Below, one piece after another: positions 14,523 through 15,628 of a stretch of 15,628 nt of DNA. A model generated the notes under the pieces. That model was not told the origin of the DNA, ran no database searches, and worked only from the letters and a program-made list of their open reading frames with translations. A program made the position numbers and the translations under genes. The stretch is from the NCBI GenBank assembly GCA_934358675.1, contig CAKRKX010000058.1:1-15628 (forward strand), written 5' to 3'. Each line of letters opens with the position of its first letter. Position 1 is the first letter of the stretch. Source of the stretch: an uncultured Agathobacter sp. (GTDB taxonomy: Bacteria > Bacillota > Clostridia > Lachnospirales > Lachnospiraceae).

Positions 14523-15181
14523 ATGCGATACCCCATTCCTCTTCTGGTCTCAATGAAATCATCGATTCCGATCTCCTTGAGTTTTGTCCGCAAACGCGTG
14601 ATGTTCACACTGAGCGCATTGTCATCGATGAACACCTGCTGATCCCACAAATATTCCACTAGTTCCATGCGCGACACGATCTCGCCTTTATGCAAAAACA
14701 GATCATATAAAATTTTCAATTCGTTTTTGGACAGATCGATCTGCTGCTCCCGATATGTTACACAGCCTCTGGCAACATCAAGTTCCACGCCTTTATGTAC
14801 CAGTTTCTCCTGCGTATCCGTTTTCCTTGTCCGCTTTAATACGGCTGCAATATGTGCCAAAAGCAGCGGTGCCTGAAACGGCTTCGTGATGTAATCATCG
14901 CCGCCCTGCAGCATTCCGTTCAGCTCGTCCATCGAATCGGTTCTGCTTGTCAGAAAAATGATCGGCACATCCGACTGTTTCCGCACTTTTTGACAGATAG
15001 CAAATCCCGATTCCTGCGGCAGATTCACATCCAACAGGATCAGATCCGCATCACTATTACATATATCCTCCGCGACATGATCAAACTCCGTCAGCGTCTT
15101 CACCTGATATAACGCATTTTCCAAAAGCTGCTTTAATTCCTGACGGATTGCCGCATCATCTTCGATAATTAAAATGTTCAT
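14519..15181 (-). CDS. bceR: Bce-type response regulator (OmpR/PhoB family)
   Basis: A 220-residue response regulator. The receiver domain (1-115) has E7, D8 and D9, the phosphorylated D51 in LILLDVNLP, T80 (FLTS) and K102 (ITKPF). The winged helix-turn-helix (about 130-220) contains LSKNELKILYDLFLHKGE and DDNALSVNITRLRTKL. It is phosphorylated by the adjacent kinase and should activate bceAB. The start is ATG at 15181; an in-frame TTG at 15199 is less likely. Unlike its neighbours it has no good ribosome binding site (CGGAAA only). The upstream short ORF overlaps its start by 26 bases, so initiation may depend on translation of that ORF. Confidence 0.94.
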   Translation of the reverse strand: MNILIIEDDAAIRQELKQLLENALYQVKTLTEFDHVAEDICNSDADLILLDVNLPQESGFAICQKVRKQSDVPIIFLTSRTDSMDELNGMLQGGDDYITKPFQAPLLLAHIAAVLKRTRKTDTQEKLVHKGVELDVARGCVTYREQQIDLSKNELKILYDLFLHKGEIVSRMELVEYLWDQQVFIDDNALSVNITRLRTKLKEIGIDDFIETRRGMGYRI

Positions 15182-15311
15182 TTTCCGTATTAAAGCCAAT
15201 CAACCGCTCCCCATTTTTCTCACTAACCATGTTGGTAAGTCCCGGCTCCACAGGTACCGTACTGATATATGGAGTTCCCTCAATACAGTTCACCACATCT
15301 TTGGGATTCAT
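15156..15311 (-). pseudogene. Fragment of a PD-(D/E)XK (Rpn-like) transposase family protein
   Basis: A 51-codon frame whose product contains VVNCIEGTPYISTVPVEPGL and ERLIGFNTENE. This resembles, from memory, the N-terminal part of Rpn-like PD-(D/E)XK nuclease family transposase proteins common in Lachnospiraceae. There the NTEN motif is followed by an EG...FD segment with the catalytic domain. Here the similarity stops at NTENEH, exactly where the response regulator begins, so all catalytic parts are missing. An in-frame TGA two codons before the ATG also cuts the upstream frame (SQKEKDQ then stop). AAGGAG lies upstream but is better spaced (8 bases) to another ATG in a different frame. It is probably a decayed insertion or recombination remnant, perhaps translated as a leader. 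Confidence 0.5.
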
Positions 15312-15389
15312 TATTCATTGGTCCTTCTCCTTTTGTGACATATATTTCCCAGATATAGTCATCCCCCAAAGGCCCCTAACCACATCTGT

Positions 15390-15418
15390 ATTATAACTTA
15401 CCCCATCTCATTGTACAA
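15390..15418 (-). promoter_or_regulatory. Promoter upstream of the response regulator-kinase operon
   Basis: On the minus strand TTGTAC (15418-15413) and TATAAT (15395-15390) are 17 bases apart. Transcription would start near 15383 and run through the transposase fragment into bceRS. The -35 box is inside a perfect 10-base palindrome, ATTGTACAAT (15410-15419), which could be an operator. Confidence 0.75.
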
Positions 15419-15434
15419 TTGAATTTTCTTCACT

Positions 15435-15462
15435 GTGATAAAATGCGATTATGCATTTTCAC
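15435..15462. repeat. Hairpin after the right-edge gene
   Basis: AAATGC and GCATTT around GATTAT, extended by GTGA/TCAC with a two-base bulge. It has no T run on the minus strand, so it is a weak terminator candidate for the partial gene at the edge. Apart from this hairpin, the promoter and the transposase fragment, I see nothing in 15182-15520. Confidence 0.3.
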
Positions 15463-15520
15463 TTTCTTCCACCATTGACAAACTTCTTTTAACGATTCCC
15501 CATATTTCTTTTCTTCCTAA

Positions 15521-15628
15521 TTACTTAGAATTATGCTGCAACATCACTACCGTTTCATCTGTACTTTCGTTGTCCCAATCCACGCCCAATACATTTCTGC
15601 CATTCATATATATCGGAAATTTAAACCG
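15521..15628 (-). CDS. Unidentified protein, C-terminal 35 residues (cut by window edge)
   Basis: This frame is open to the window edge and ends at TAA (15521-15523). The visible product reads FPIYMNGRNVLGVDWDNEST and ends QHNSK. It has a protein-like composition without frame breaks, but at 35 codons it could be open by chance. I do not recognise a family. The stretch after it is AT-rich and non-coding, with a weak hairpin. Only sequence beyond the edge would show whether this is a gene, perhaps related to the neighbouring mobile remnant. Confidence 0.4.
   Translation of the reverse strand, partial: RFKFPIYMNGRNVLGVDWDNESTDETVVMLQHNSK

Noticed and set aside
15337..15360. Imperfect inverted repeat near the transposase fragment, considered as an element end
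   Set aside because: Short, A/T-rich, with a bulge; no matching partner at the other side and no target-site duplication seen.

Overview
The window looks like a chromosomal segment of an anaerobic Firmicute, most likely a Lachnospiraceae relative (Clostridia). This is inferred from gene content rather than from a marker gene: a C_GCAxxG_C_C redox protein, an EpsC-type serine acetyltransferase, a thioredoxin-reductase-like flavoprotein without NADPH motifs, a Bce-type antimicrobial-peptide module with an intramembrane-sensing kinase, strong GGAGG ribosome binding sites, and TTGxxx-17-TATAAT promoters. Nearly all genes lie on the minus strand. No rRNA, tRNA, CRISPR array or intact mobile element is visible.

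Left part (1-4700): the 3' end of a SulP-family transporter with a STAS domain (plus strand) converges on a minus-strand block through a bidirectional terminator. A 31-codon ORF with a very good ribosome binding site lies just beyond that terminator. The minus-strand block reads, in transcription order, ElaA-type acetyltransferase, SSAT-like acetyltransferase, threonine-aldolase-like enzyme and Crp/Fnr regulator. A separate promoter then drives thioredoxin and the C_GCAxxG_C_C protein. The thioredoxin promoter carries a palindrome centred near -41, the classic activator position, directly next to the Crp/Fnr gene.

Middle part (4700-10500): exodeoxyribonuclease III is transcribed divergently from the acetyltransferase operon and converges on serine O-acetyltransferase. 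A three-gene minus-strand operon follows: cysteine synthase, MATE exporter, thioredoxin-reductase-like flavoprotein. Together with thioredoxin and the serine acetyltransferase, this makes much of the region a cysteine and thiol-redox neighbourhood. The cysteine synthase promoter abuts the decayed C-terminal end of a LysR regulator, which looks like a deletion scar.

Right part (10500-15628): a complete Bce-type module runs on the minus strand in the order response regulator, intramembrane-sensing histidine kinase, ABC ATPase, large FtsX-type permease. A long RNA hairpin sits between kinase and ATPase. Upstream of the response regulator is a promoter driving a short ORF that resembles the N-terminal part of a PD-(D/E)XK (Rpn-like) transposase and ends inside the regulator gene. 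The C-terminal end of an unidentified gene is cut by the right edge.

I see no clearly new multi-gene system. The most interesting items are the divergent thioredoxin reductase in a cysK-MATE operon, the Crp/Fnr-thioredoxin regulatory pair, the LysR deletion scar, the bceAB leader hairpin, and the transposase fragment joined to the two-component operon.
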